In this document: positions 51,786-58,194 of the stretch, piece by piece | How positions within the stretch are numbered: the stretch's first letter is position 1 | Layout of the letters: every line of letters starts with the position of its first letter | From: Lachnospiraceae bacterium | GTDB lineage: Bacteria; Bacillota; Clostridia; Lachnospirales; Lachnospiraceae | Assembly (NCBI GenBank): GCA_014804645.1 | Contig: JAAUZI010000024.1 | Span: 98,738-156,931 of the forward strand | Length of the DNA stretch: 58,194 nt | Direction of reading: 5' to 3' | Made by a program: the position numbers and the translations under genes | Notes under the pieces: generated by a model | The model's input: the letters and a program-made list of their open reading frames with translations, nothing else | Told to the model about the DNA's origin: nothing | Databases searched by the model: none

Positions 51786-53121
51786 TATTGTCCTCCTCCT
51801 GCCAGATCTCTCCAATCAGATCATACTCATTGCTGCCGGTCACCTGCACCTGCACCAAATCGCCGGACATCAGCGTAGCGGCAGTATGTACAAAGAGATA
51901 GCCGTCCACTCCCGGAGCATCCCGGTAGGTACGGGCCACATAGACCTCCTCATCCGCCACCTGGCCCTCGATCATCACCGTCAGCACCTGGCCCAGCATG
52001 TCCTCCGCCTTGGTAAAGGCGATCTCCTGCTGCAGCTCCATGATCTCCTGCCGCCAGGCCTCCTTCTGCTCCTCTGGTATCTGATCCGGCATCTCCGCCG
52101 CCGCCGTGCCCTCCTCCTGAGAGTAGGTAAACACGCCCAAGCGGTCAAATTCCATCTCATTGACAAAATCCACCAGTTTCTCGTGATCCTCCTGAGTCTC
52201 TCCGGGAAAACCGGTAATCAGAGTGGTGCGCAGACAGATATCCGGGATTTCCTCCCGCAGTCTGTCAATCAGTTCCCGCAGTTGACCCTGGGTGGTGTGG
52301 CGGCCCATGCGACGCAGTATCCTGTCGCTGGCATGCTGAATGGGAATATCCAGATAATGGCACACCTTCGGCTCCTTTTTGATTGTCTGGATCAGCTCCT
52401 CCGTGATCTCCTCGGGATAGCAATACAAAATCCTGATCCAACGGATTCCCGGAATCTGAGCCAGCTCGTGCAGCAGCAACGGCAGACAGTTCTCCCCGTA
52501 GCGCTCCAAGCCGTACAGCGTAGTCTCCTGTGCCACCAGGATCAGCTCCTTGACCCCCTGCTCAGCCAGTATATTGGCCTGCTCCAGTAAGATCTCCATA
52601 GGTATGCTGCGGTAGTTTCCCCGAATCTGGGGGATGACACAATAGCTGCACCGCTTGCTGCAGCCCTCCGCAATTTTCAAATAGGCGTAGTGGCCGCCGG
52701 TGGTCAGCACCCTGTTGATACGAAAATCATACGGTGCGTCCGGGTCCTGTACAAACACGGCCTTTCTTCCCGAAAGCGCCTGTTCCACAGCGTCCACGAC
52801 CCGGTCGATGGATGTGGTGCCCACAAGGGCGTCCACCTCCGGTATCTCTTTCAATATCTCCCGGTGATAGCGCTGCGCCAGACAGCCTGTGGCAACCAGC
52901 GCCCGCATTCTTCCATTCTTTTTCAGCTCCGCCGCCTCCAGCAGTGCGTTGATGCTCTCTTCCTTGGCGTCTCCGATAAAGCAGCAGGTATTCACCACCA
53001 CAATATCACACTCATTTTCATCATCCGTAAAGCTGTATCCCTTTTGCTGCAACAGTCCCAGCATATCTTCCGTATCCACCAGGTTCTTATCACAGCCCAG
53101 AGAAATAAACAGTATCTTCAT
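51769..53121 (-). CDS. rimO: Ribosomal protein S12 methylthiotransferase RimO
   Basis: Methylthiolates Asp of ribosomal protein S12 with a radical SAM mechanism. The 450-residue protein has the N-terminal MTTase domain with Cys 10, a Cys at 46-47 and Cys 80, the radical SAM cluster CSKRCSYC (154-161, IAEGCSKRCSYCVIPQIRG), and a C-terminal TRAM domain. LGCDKNLVDTE and GTTSIDRV mark it as RimO and not MiaB. GGGGATTAG, the tail of repeat copy D, precedes the ATG. The pgsA start lies inside its 3' end. Confidence 0.94.
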   Translation of the reverse strand: MKILFISLGCDKNLVDTEDMLGLLQQKGYSFTDDENECDIVVVNTCCFIGDAKEESINALLEAAELKKNGRMRALVATGCLAQRYHREILKEIPEVDALVGTTSIDRVVDAVEQALSGRKAVFVQDPDAPYDFRINRVLTTGGHYAYLKIAEGCSKRCSYCVIPQIRGNYRSIPMEILLEQANILAEQGVKELILVAQETTLYGLERYGENCLPLLLHELAQIPGIRWIRILYCYPEEITEELIQTIKKEPKVCHYLDIPIQHASDRILRRMGRHTTQGQLRELIDRLREEIPDICLRTTLITGFPGETQEDHEKLVDFVNEMEFDRLGVFTYSQEEGTAAAEMPDQIPEEQKEAWRQEIMELQQEIAFTKAEDMLGQVLTVMIEGQVADEEVYVARTYRDAPGVDGYLFVHTAATLMSGDLVQVQVTGSNEYDLIGEIWQEEDNNESTQ

Positions 53122-53198
53122 ACTAATCCCCACGCATATCGCAGACTATGTCTGCGATATTGCTCAAATAGAAAATTGAAAAATCTTTGATTTTTCAA
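53122..53198 (-). repeat. Full copy D of the palindromic repeat (type II)
   Basis: On the minus strand: palindrome TTGAAAAATC..GATTTTTCAA; TTTTCTATTTGAGCAA; a perfect palindrome with arms TATCGCAGAC and GTCTGCGATA around ATA; then TGCGTGGGGATTAGT directly before the rimO ATG. The stem differs from copy B at paired positions (AGAC/GTCT here, AAGC/GCTT there), so base pairing is conserved while sequence is not. Confidence 0.88.
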
Positions 53199-53252
53199 GC
53201 TTATCCCCACGCATATCTGTAGTTGGCTTTGCCAACTACCACTATGTCTGCA
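53199..53252 (-). repeat. Partial type II copy in tandem with copy D
   Basis: On the minus strand: TGCAGACATAGTG, hairpin GTAGTTGGC/GCCAACTAC with loop AAA, then AGATATGCGTGGGGATAAGC. It equals the second half of copy C except for one or two bases. It lies between rpoZ and copy D. Confidence 0.8.
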
Positions 53253-53304
53253 TTTTCTCACAAAAGGGGAGAAATACTCATAGCCGAACATTTCTCCCCC
53301 TGTC

Positions 53305-53682
53305 TTACGCTTGCTCCTCAGCCTGCTGCGCCTCCGCCTCTTCTGCCTCGGGCGTTTCCTGCTCATTTACTTCCGTGTTGTCCAAATCTGCTGTCTGAAA
53401 ATCCGATGCAGCAGTTTCCGCCTGGTCATATACTTCCTGCTCCTCCATGACCTCGTCCTCGGCCAAAATCTTGATCTTGCCCTGATTCAATTCCTCCACG
53501 GCCACAGACAAAGGCTTTTTGCCAGCGCTGCCCACCAGAGGCTCGTCGCCGCTGATGATCTGCCTCGCCCTCTTGGAGGTGGCCATCACGATGGAATATC
53601 TGCTGTTGACCACGGGCGCTTCTCCCTGCTCAACCTCGCTGTTTACTACTTTCATTAGATCCGAATAAGATGGGTGTAACAT
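53305..53682 (-). CDS. rpoZ: RNA polymerase omega subunit
   Basis: Small subunit that helps fold beta' and assemble RNA polymerase. The 125-residue protein starts [14 protein letters not shown] and has YSIVMATSKRARQI and KPLSVAVEELNQGKI, the omega core. A long acidic tail (about 72-125, ending AEEAEAQQAEEQA) extends it past the usual length. AAAGGAG precedes the ATG, which overlaps the gmk stop by one base (TAATG). Confidence 0.93.
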   Translation of the reverse strand: MLHPSYSDLMKVVNSEVEQGEAPVVNSRYSIVMATSKRARQIISGDEPLVGSAGKKPLSVAVEELNQGKIKILAEDEVMEEQEVYDQAETAASDFQTADLDNTEVNEQETPEAEEAEAQQAEEQA

Positions 53683-54314
53683 TATTCTGCTCCTTTCGAG
53701 AATCCGTTCAATTCTCCTCTGATTTCTTTTATTAGTGTTTCCTGTCTGGCGGGAGTATACCGGGCGTTCTGCACCATGCTGTGTATCTGCTTGACACACT
53801 CCTCCAGATCGTCGTTGATAACTATATAATCATAGGCCTCTATGCCTTCTGATTCCTCCACTGCGCGGGCCAGCCTTTTGGCTATGACCTCCGGGGACTC
53901 CGTGCCTCTGCCCTCCAGCCTGCTCTTTAGCTGTGCTGCGCTGGGCGGCGTCACAAAGAGCAGCAGACAGTCCGGCATCAGCTTTCTGATCTGCAGCGCC
54001 CCCTGAATCTCAATCTCCAGAATCACATTCCGCCCGGCCTTCAGCTGCTCCTGCACATAGTCCTTGGGGGTGCCGTAATAGTTCCCGCAGTAACAGGCAT
54101 ATTCCAGCATTCTCCCCTGCTGTATGCGCTCCTTGAAAGTCTCAGTATCCACAAAAAAATATTCTATACCGTCCCGTTCTCCCTCCCGTGGCGCCCTGGT
54201 TGTCATGGACACAGACAGGGCATAATTGTCATAATCCCGGGTCAGTCTCTTCATCAGTGTTCCCTTTCCGGCGCCGGAAAAACCAGAAATCACCGCCAGA
54301 ACTCCTCTACTCAT
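53682..54314 (-). CDS. gmk: Guanylate kinase
   Basis: Phosphorylates GMP to GDP. The 210-residue P-loop kinase has GFSGAGKGT (11-19), [22 protein letters not shown] (GMP site), Y..YYGT, and [12 protein letters not shown] with the lid RLEGRGTES. Two ATG codons lie two codons apart; GGAGG is better placed for the second. It overlaps remA by 8 bases and rpoZ by one base, so remA-gmk-rpoZ are coupled. Confidence 0.96.
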   Translation of the reverse strand: MSRGVLAVISGFSGAGKGTLMKRLTRDYDNYALSVSMTTRAPREGERDGIEYFFVDTETFKERIQQGRMLEYACYCGNYYGTPKDYVQEQLKAGRNVILEIEIQGALQIRKLMPDCLLLFVTPPSAAQLKSRLEGRGTESPEVIAKRLARAVEESEGIEAYDYIVINDDLEECVKQIHSMVQNARYTPARQETLIKEIRGELNGFSKGAE

Positions 54315-54567
54315 CCTCATTTCCTCCGCTCTCCGCCCTTGCTCTGCCCGCTATGGTCTCCGGCAGCAGGGCTGACAACACGATTCGATTGTTTTCCATA
54401 ACCAGCACAGCCTTGGTCTTGCGGCCCTGGGTAGCGTCAATAACCGTGCCCTCCTCCTTGGCCCTCTGCACCAGCCGCTTGATCGGCGCCGACTCCGGAC
54501 TGACAATGGCGATAATCTTTTCGGTGTTGACAATATTGCCAAATCCGATGTGAATTAATTTGTTCAT
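54307..54567 (-). CDS. remA: RemA-family regulatory protein (DUF370)
   Basis: An 86-residue DNA-binding regulator; in Bacillus subtilis RemA activates biofilm matrix and osmoprotection genes and forms ring oligomers. [32 protein letters not shown] and [30 protein letters not shown] are family blocks. GAGG precedes the ATG at suitable spacing. It stands between yicC and gmk, the same order as in Bacillus. Its targets here are unknown. Confidence 0.93.
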   Translation of the reverse strand: MNKLIHIGFGNIVNTEKIIAIVSPESAPIKRLVQRAKEEGTVIDATQGRKTKAVLVMENNRIVLSALLPETIAGRARAESGGNEDE

Positions 54568-54582
54568 GCGCCGTCCTCACCG

Positions 54583-55461
54583 TTACTCAATATTCTGAAT
54601 CTGTTCACGAACCTTTTCAATCTCCGTCTTAAGCTCGATCGCACAGTTTGAAATCTCCAAGTCATTGGATTTGGACAGAGTGGTGTTGGCCTCCCGGTTC
54701 ATCTCCTGCGCGATAAAATCCAGCTTGCGGCCGATGGTGCCGCCCTCCTGCAGAGTCGCCTTCGTGGTCTCAATGTGGCTGCGGAGCCGCACCAACTCCT
54801 CGTCCACGCAGACCTTGTCCGCAAAAATTGTGACCTCCGTCAACAGTCGGTTCTCGTCCACATGGACGTCTCCCAGCAGTTCCTTCACCTTTTCTTCCAG
54901 CTTGTGATGATATTCCTGCACGATTTGGGGAGATCTCTCCGCTATGAAATCCACCAGTTTCAACATACCGTCCAGCTTTTCCACGAGGTCGTCCCGCAGA
55001 TGTTCTCCCTCCGTGATACGGGTCTGTACAAATCCCTCCGCAGCGCCTTGTATGGCCCTCTGCAGCTCTTTCCACAGCTCCTCCTCGTCGATATTCTGCT
55101 CCTCCATGGTAAACACCTCGGGATAGCGCGACAGGGTGGACACCCGGACATCATCATCCAGTCCGAAATCCTCCTGCATCTGACGCAGATATTTCATATA
55201 CTCCGCCGCCAACTCTTTATTGTAGCGAATGCTGGCATTGTTCTCCGTGTAGTCCTCATAGGTGATAAACAGATCCACCTTTCCCCGGGAAATATAGTTT
55301 TTCAGCTCCGCGCGAATGGCGGACTCAAAAAAGTTCAGTTTCTTGGGCATCTTGATATTCACATCCAGATACCGATGATTCACGGACTTCATCTCCACGG
55401 TAAATTTGCGATTGTTCTCGACGATCTCACATCTGCCGAATCCCGTCATGCTCTTTATCAT
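54583..55461 (-). CDS. YicC/YloC-family endoribonuclease
   Basis: A 292-residue protein of the YicC family, shown in other bacteria to be an endoribonuclease. It starts MIKSMTGFGR, with SVNHRYLDVNIKMPK, then a coiled middle, and the C-terminal DUF1732 part (GRKLDFIAQEMNREANTTLSKSNDLEISNCAIELKTEIEKVREQIQN), a strongly conserved block. GGAGGTAATC fits the chosen ATG; the open frame upstream has no site. It heads the run yicC-remA-gmk-rpoZ. Confidence 0.92.
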   Translation of the reverse strand: MIKSMTGFGRCEIVENNRKFTVEMKSVNHRYLDVNIKMPKKLNFFESAIRAELKNYISRGKVDLFITYEDYTENNASIRYNKELAAEYMKYLRQMQEDFGLDDDVRVSTLSRYPEVFTMEEQNIDEEELWKELQRAIQGAAEGFVQTRITEGEHLRDDLVEKLDGMLKLVDFIAERSPQIVQEYHHKLEEKVKELLGDVHVDENRLLTEVTIFADKVCVDEELVRLRSHIETTKATLQEGGTIGRKLDFIAQEMNREANTTLSKSNDLEISNCAIELKTEIEKVREQIQNIE

Positions 55462-55562
55462 GATTACCTCCACGCTCTGCCGTACCTCATCCCCGATACC
55501 GCGCAATCTTGCGGCTGTCGTTTTCAAATGCGTATCCAGGGGCAACATCCACACTTCATTTC

Positions 55563-55591
55563 ATTATAATGTAGATTAGTTCGATAGTCAA
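55563..55591 (-). promoter_or_regulatory. Predicted promoter of the yicC-remA-gmk-rpoZ run
   Basis: TTGACT (55586-55591) and TATAAT (55563-55568) are 17 bases apart on the minus strand, about 100 bases before yicC. Confidence 0.85.
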
Positions 55592-55619
55592 GTATTAACT
55601 CCTCAGTGACACGACAACC

Positions 55620-55649
55620 AAAAAAGAGGGGCTGTCAAAACGCCCCTCC
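55620..55649 (-). terminator. Terminator of the solute-binding lipoprotein gene
   Basis: GAGGGGC/GCCCCTC (55627-55633 with 55643-55649) around a 9-base loop is followed by six or more T on the minus strand, about 60 bases past the stop at 55711. Confidence 0.92.
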
Positions 55650-55710
55650 CGTTCTCCGCGATATCAATCAAGTTCCTTCAATTTAACGGCGTTCCCAGTT
55701 CCATGATGCT

Positions 55711-58050
55711 TCACTGGTTTTCATTCAAATACAACTGAACCCTGTTCTGAATAGTCCTGACCGTGTTGTCCAGATTCTGTATGTTCAGGAAGTAAGCGCC
55801 TGTCTCCTCCCGGATGATATTCTCGATATCCTCCGTGTTTCTGGTTTCCGCCCTGCAGCTGTCCATGAATGCGATATAATCCTCTATATAGCTGCTGCCA
55901 TCCCTCTTCAGCGGCACATTCTCCTCGGTCAATGTAAACGTCTCATACTTCTCATCCCCAGCGCCGGGAACCATATTTTCCCGCAGCACATCCTTGCGCA
56001 GCAGATATCCGGGATTTTGACTCTGGAACTCCTTGCTGTACATATAGCGCAGGAAATCCACGACCTCCTCCCAGTGCTCTGTCTGGGCGTTTACCACCAA
56101 AAAGCCATAGCATATCAGCATATTTCCGTTTCCGCTCTCCGTGGGGAAACCGACAAAACGCGCATTGTCCCCGTAGTAGTCCATGACGCTGGTATAAAAC
56201 CCTATGTTTAGGACATACCTCTCATCCGCCAGGTACACGCCCTCCATGACCTGCTGCGCCGTCTCATATTCCTCGTCTATGTCCAGAAGGGTGTGCTCCA
56301 AAACAGGACCTTCCCCGATCATCTCCAGCACCTGGCGGAACAAGTCATTCTCAAAATCGCAGGTCCCGCTCTCCCAATCCACGAACGGAGAATTGGACAT
56401 ATCGGACAGCACCAGATACTCCAGCATCTCATCCTGGCTCTGGTACAGGGGCATGAACCTCCAGGCGCCCTGCCCTTTGCGCTGCCGCCACAGCTCCACC
56501 GCCTCGGAGAGGGTCCAGGTATCCCCCGGCCAGTTATCCTCCACAGTCACCATGCTGGATGCGGCGACTGACGCGGGCAGCCCTGCCAGCTTCCCATCCC
56601 TGATACCGGCGGTCATCACACCGGAGAACAACTGCTTGCGGGTATCCTCCTCCAGCACATCGCTCAGATCCGCCAGCAGTCCCCTGGCACTGAGCCTGTC
56701 CATATCCTCGCCAAACACAAAGAGTATATCCGGCCCCTGCCCCACTGCCATCTGTGCCATGATCCGCTCGTAAAAGCCCTCCTGGTTCTCCCAGTCCGTC
56801 TCATACGCAATCTGACAGTCCGGATGCTGGTTGGAATATGTGACTGCCGCAATCTTTACATCACTGTTATTGTACCACAGGTTGGCAATGCGCAGGGTTC
56901 CCTCCGTCTCCTCGGTTTTGGGGCCAAAGCAGCATACCATCAACTGCTCGTCTTTTTTCGCCAGCGCCATCAGCTCGCCCGCCTTGTTGACACCGATGCG
57001 CACCATTTCCGATGAGGGCCAGGAAAACCCATATTCTTGCAGGATCACCATATAATTATAGTCGCCGGTGGCGGGATTCCAGACATTTATCTGTGTGTTG
57101 TTTGAGTTCCATATTTGATATAGAATCCCCCTCTCGTCAATACACCCTTCCTCAGCCGAGTAACCTTCCACACTGGCCAGTTCCTTTACCCCGCCCGCGT
57201 CCATATCCACATATACCAGTTTACCGTCCATATGTACCAGCGGCGTGCCATCCGGCATCCGGCAGTACAGACCCAGCGTACCGGATTTTTCCACCTCTAT
57301 GGTGCGCAGCAGTTCCATCTCTCCCGGCGTATCCTTCTCCCCTAACACATACAGAGCGGGAGCGTTCCCCGCGACCGACACATAGGCATACCCCTGAGCG
57401 TCCACCCAAATTCGGTGACGGTCCTCCGGATAGGCCCGGGTCATATCCCATATGCGGGTCTCTCCGCTCTCCAGGTCCCAGAGCATCAGCTTGTACCCGC
57501 TCCCCAGCCACTTCACTCCGCCGCTGAGAAAAGCCAGCTGATGGTCGCTCACCGCATCGATCTGCCAGACATACTCATTCATGCCCTGCTCCTCCCAGAA
57601 GGGGGTGAGCACTCGGCTTTCTCCTGTATCTCCGTCCAGCCAGTACAATTGATACCGATACTGCGAGTTCTCATCCCGTGTCTCATTCATCGCGTACCTG
57701 TCAAGCACATAGAAATCGCCGCCCAGACTGGTATAGAACCGCCAATCCATTTTGGCGTAGGCAAATTCCGGCTCCGGTATATCCAGCACATAGGTGTTCA
57801 CGCAGGAGCATTCCCTGTAACCTTTCACTCCCCATGGCATCTGGTATCCCCCCTGCATCCAGTCCACAGGCTCCCAGGTTTCCACTTCTGCCCCGCTTTC
57901 CTCCAGGCTCCCTGACGTACCTTGATCCCCGATAGTCTCCCCAGAGCTCACAGTCACCTCTTCAGGAACTTCTCCGGCTCCGCAGCCGGTAAGCAGGCTC
58001 ACAGCCAACACCCCTGCGCAAAGTTTCGCCAATATCCGTTTTCTCCCCAT
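55711..58050 (-). CDS. Lipoprotein: N-terminal propeller-like part plus extracellular solute-binding domain
   Basis: A 779-residue lipoprotein (lipobox LLTG-C, Cys 23). Residues about 60-370 read as short strand-rich repeats (DGDTGESRVLTPF; LWDLESGETRIWDM; VWNPATGDYNYMV), like a beta-propeller. Residues about 380-740 look like a family 1 solute-binding protein (IAAVTYSNQHPDCQIAYETDWEN; MAVGQGPDILFVFGEDMDRLSARGLLADLSDVL; YGFLVVNAQTEHWEEVVDFLRYMYSKEFQ), as in sugar ABC uptake. No permease gene is next to it. GGAGGGACACGG fits this ATG. The fused propeller is unusual for a simple binding protein; sensing is possible. Confidence 0.78.
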   Translation of the reverse strand: MGRKRILAKLCAGVLAVSLLTGCGAGEVPEEVTVSSGETIGDQGTSGSLEESGAEVETWEPVDWMQGGYQMPWGVKGYRECSCVNTYVLDIPEPEFAYAKMDWRFYTSLGGDFYVLDRYAMNETRDENSQYRYQLYWLDGDTGESRVLTPFWEEQGMNEYVWQIDAVSDHQLAFLSGGVKWLGSGYKLMLWDLESGETRIWDMTRAYPEDRHRIWVDAQGYAYVSVAGNAPALYVLGEKDTPGEMELLRTIEVEKSGTLGLYCRMPDGTPLVHMDGKLVYVDMDAGGVKELASVEGYSAEEGCIDERGILYQIWNSNNTQINVWNPATGDYNYMVILQEYGFSWPSSEMVRIGVNKAGELMALAKKDEQLMVCCFGPKTEETEGTLRIANLWYNNSDVKIAAVTYSNQHPDCQIAYETDWENQEGFYERIMAQMAVGQGPDILFVFGEDMDRLSARGLLADLSDVLEEDTRKQLFSGVMTAGIRDGKLAGLPASVAASSMVTVEDNWPGDTWTLSEAVELWRQRKGQGAWRFMPLYQSQDEMLEYLVLSDMSNSPFVDWESGTCDFENDLFRQVLEMIGEGPVLEHTLLDIDEEYETAQQVMEGVYLADERYVLNIGFYTSVMDYYGDNARFVGFPTESGNGNMLICYGFLVVNAQTEHWEEVVDFLRYMYSKEFQSQNPGYLLRKDVLRENMVPGAGDEKYETFTLTEENVPLKRDGSSYIEDYIAFMDSCRAETRNTEDIENIIREETGAYFLNIQNLDNTVRTIQNRVQLYLNENQ

Positions 58051-58076
58051 CCGTGTCCCTCCAATCTCAGTCCTAT

Positions 58077-58102
58077 TATACTCACTAACGATTAGATTTT
58101 CC
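58077..58102 (-). repeat. 26-base dispersed repeat, copy 2
   Basis: Matches 47916-47941 at 25 of 26 positions (C/T difference). Here it sits just upstream of the lipoprotein gene and its end overlaps a TATAAT (58075-58080) that may be the -10 of that gene, although no good -35 lies 17 bases upstream. Confidence 0.75.
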
Positions 58103-58103
58103 T

Positions 58104-58167
58104 TTCCGCACAGTGCAATGTAGTTTGCCAAATGGCAAACTACTGTAGTTTATCTTTGATAAACTAC
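58104..58167 (-). repeat. Tandem perfect hairpins at the right edge
   Basis: Two perfect hairpins stand side by side: GTAGTTTGCC/GGCAAACTAC (58120-58143) and GTAGTTTATC/GATAAACTAC (58145-58167). They share GTAGTT with the GTAGTTGGC hairpin of the dispersed repeats but have different inner pairs. On the minus strand they are followed by TGCGGAAAGG, like the repeat tail. The element is probably cut by the window end. Confidence 0.65.
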
Positions 58168-58194
58168 ATCTGCCCGATTATGCGACATGTGCTG

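Noticed and set aside
27775..53252. The palindromic repeats as a CRISPR array
   Set aside because: Copies are far apart, single, differ in length, have no regular spacers, and no cas gene is present.

Overview
The window reads as chromosomal DNA of an endospore-forming member of the Clostridia, most likely Lachnospiraceae. The evidence is the set of sporulation genes (sigK, spoIIP, gpr, spoIIM, a spoVB-type flippase), purine-rich Shine-Dalgarno sites, frequent TTG and GTG starts, and a recA controlled by Gram-positive LexA boxes. Nearly all genes lie on the minus strand. I see no rRNA, tRNA, CRISPR array, transposase or prophage. Species cannot be fixed from the sequence alone.

Layout, left to right. 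0-9.6 kb: the end of an unknown gene and a small membrane protein, then purC; an SDR, a DUF3887-type lipoprotein, a Cys-cluster protein, dprA and comM; an ECF sigma/anti-sigma pair whose anti-sigma gene shows an apparent frameshift; a methyltransferase and a helical-bundle protein. 9.6-17 kb: a chemoreceptor, a lone pilT, and an envelope module (polytopic membrane protein, MBOAT acyltransferase, SGNH-like partner). 17-26.3 kb: small lipoprotein genes, sigK, hemW-lepA, a large unknown protein, spoIIP and gpr. 26.5-36.3 kb: rpsT, a TPM/zinc-ribbon pair, an unknown plus-strand gene, the glycolytic cluster gap-pgk-mazG-tpiA, a PHP phosphatase, mnmA. 36.5-46 kb: an unusual MerR regulator, iscU-nifS, a spoVB-like flippase, DAHP synthase, a Xer recombinase with altered catalytic residues, a YczE-like protein, spoIIM and an aminotransferase. 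46-58 kb: a housekeeping run rny, recX, recA, cinA, pgsA, rimO, rpoZ, gmk, remA, yicC (given left to right, transcribed right to left), then a solute-binding-type lipoprotein.

The most unusual feature is a family of modular palindromic repeats in the intergenic spaces, all in minus-strand orientation. One module is a TTGAAA/TTTCAA palindrome. A spacer follows, then a second palindrome flanked by TATCGCA and GATATGC whose stem differs between copies with base pairing kept. A purine-rich tail then often forms the ribosome-binding site of the next gene. Two subfamilies are visible (27.8/36.3 kb and 42.4/53.1 kb), with partial copies at 6.5, 35.0 and 44.6 kb and related hairpins at 58.1 kb. The design looks like a mobile or regulatory 5'-UTR cassette. 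I do not recognise it as a named element.

Promoters were called by eye from -35/-10 matches with 17-19 base spacers. Two sporulation genes (sigK, spoIIM) have sigma-E-like promoters, and the merR gene has a 19-base spacer with a dyad as expected for autoregulation by a MerR protein. All functional statements are from reading motifs; no database search was run.
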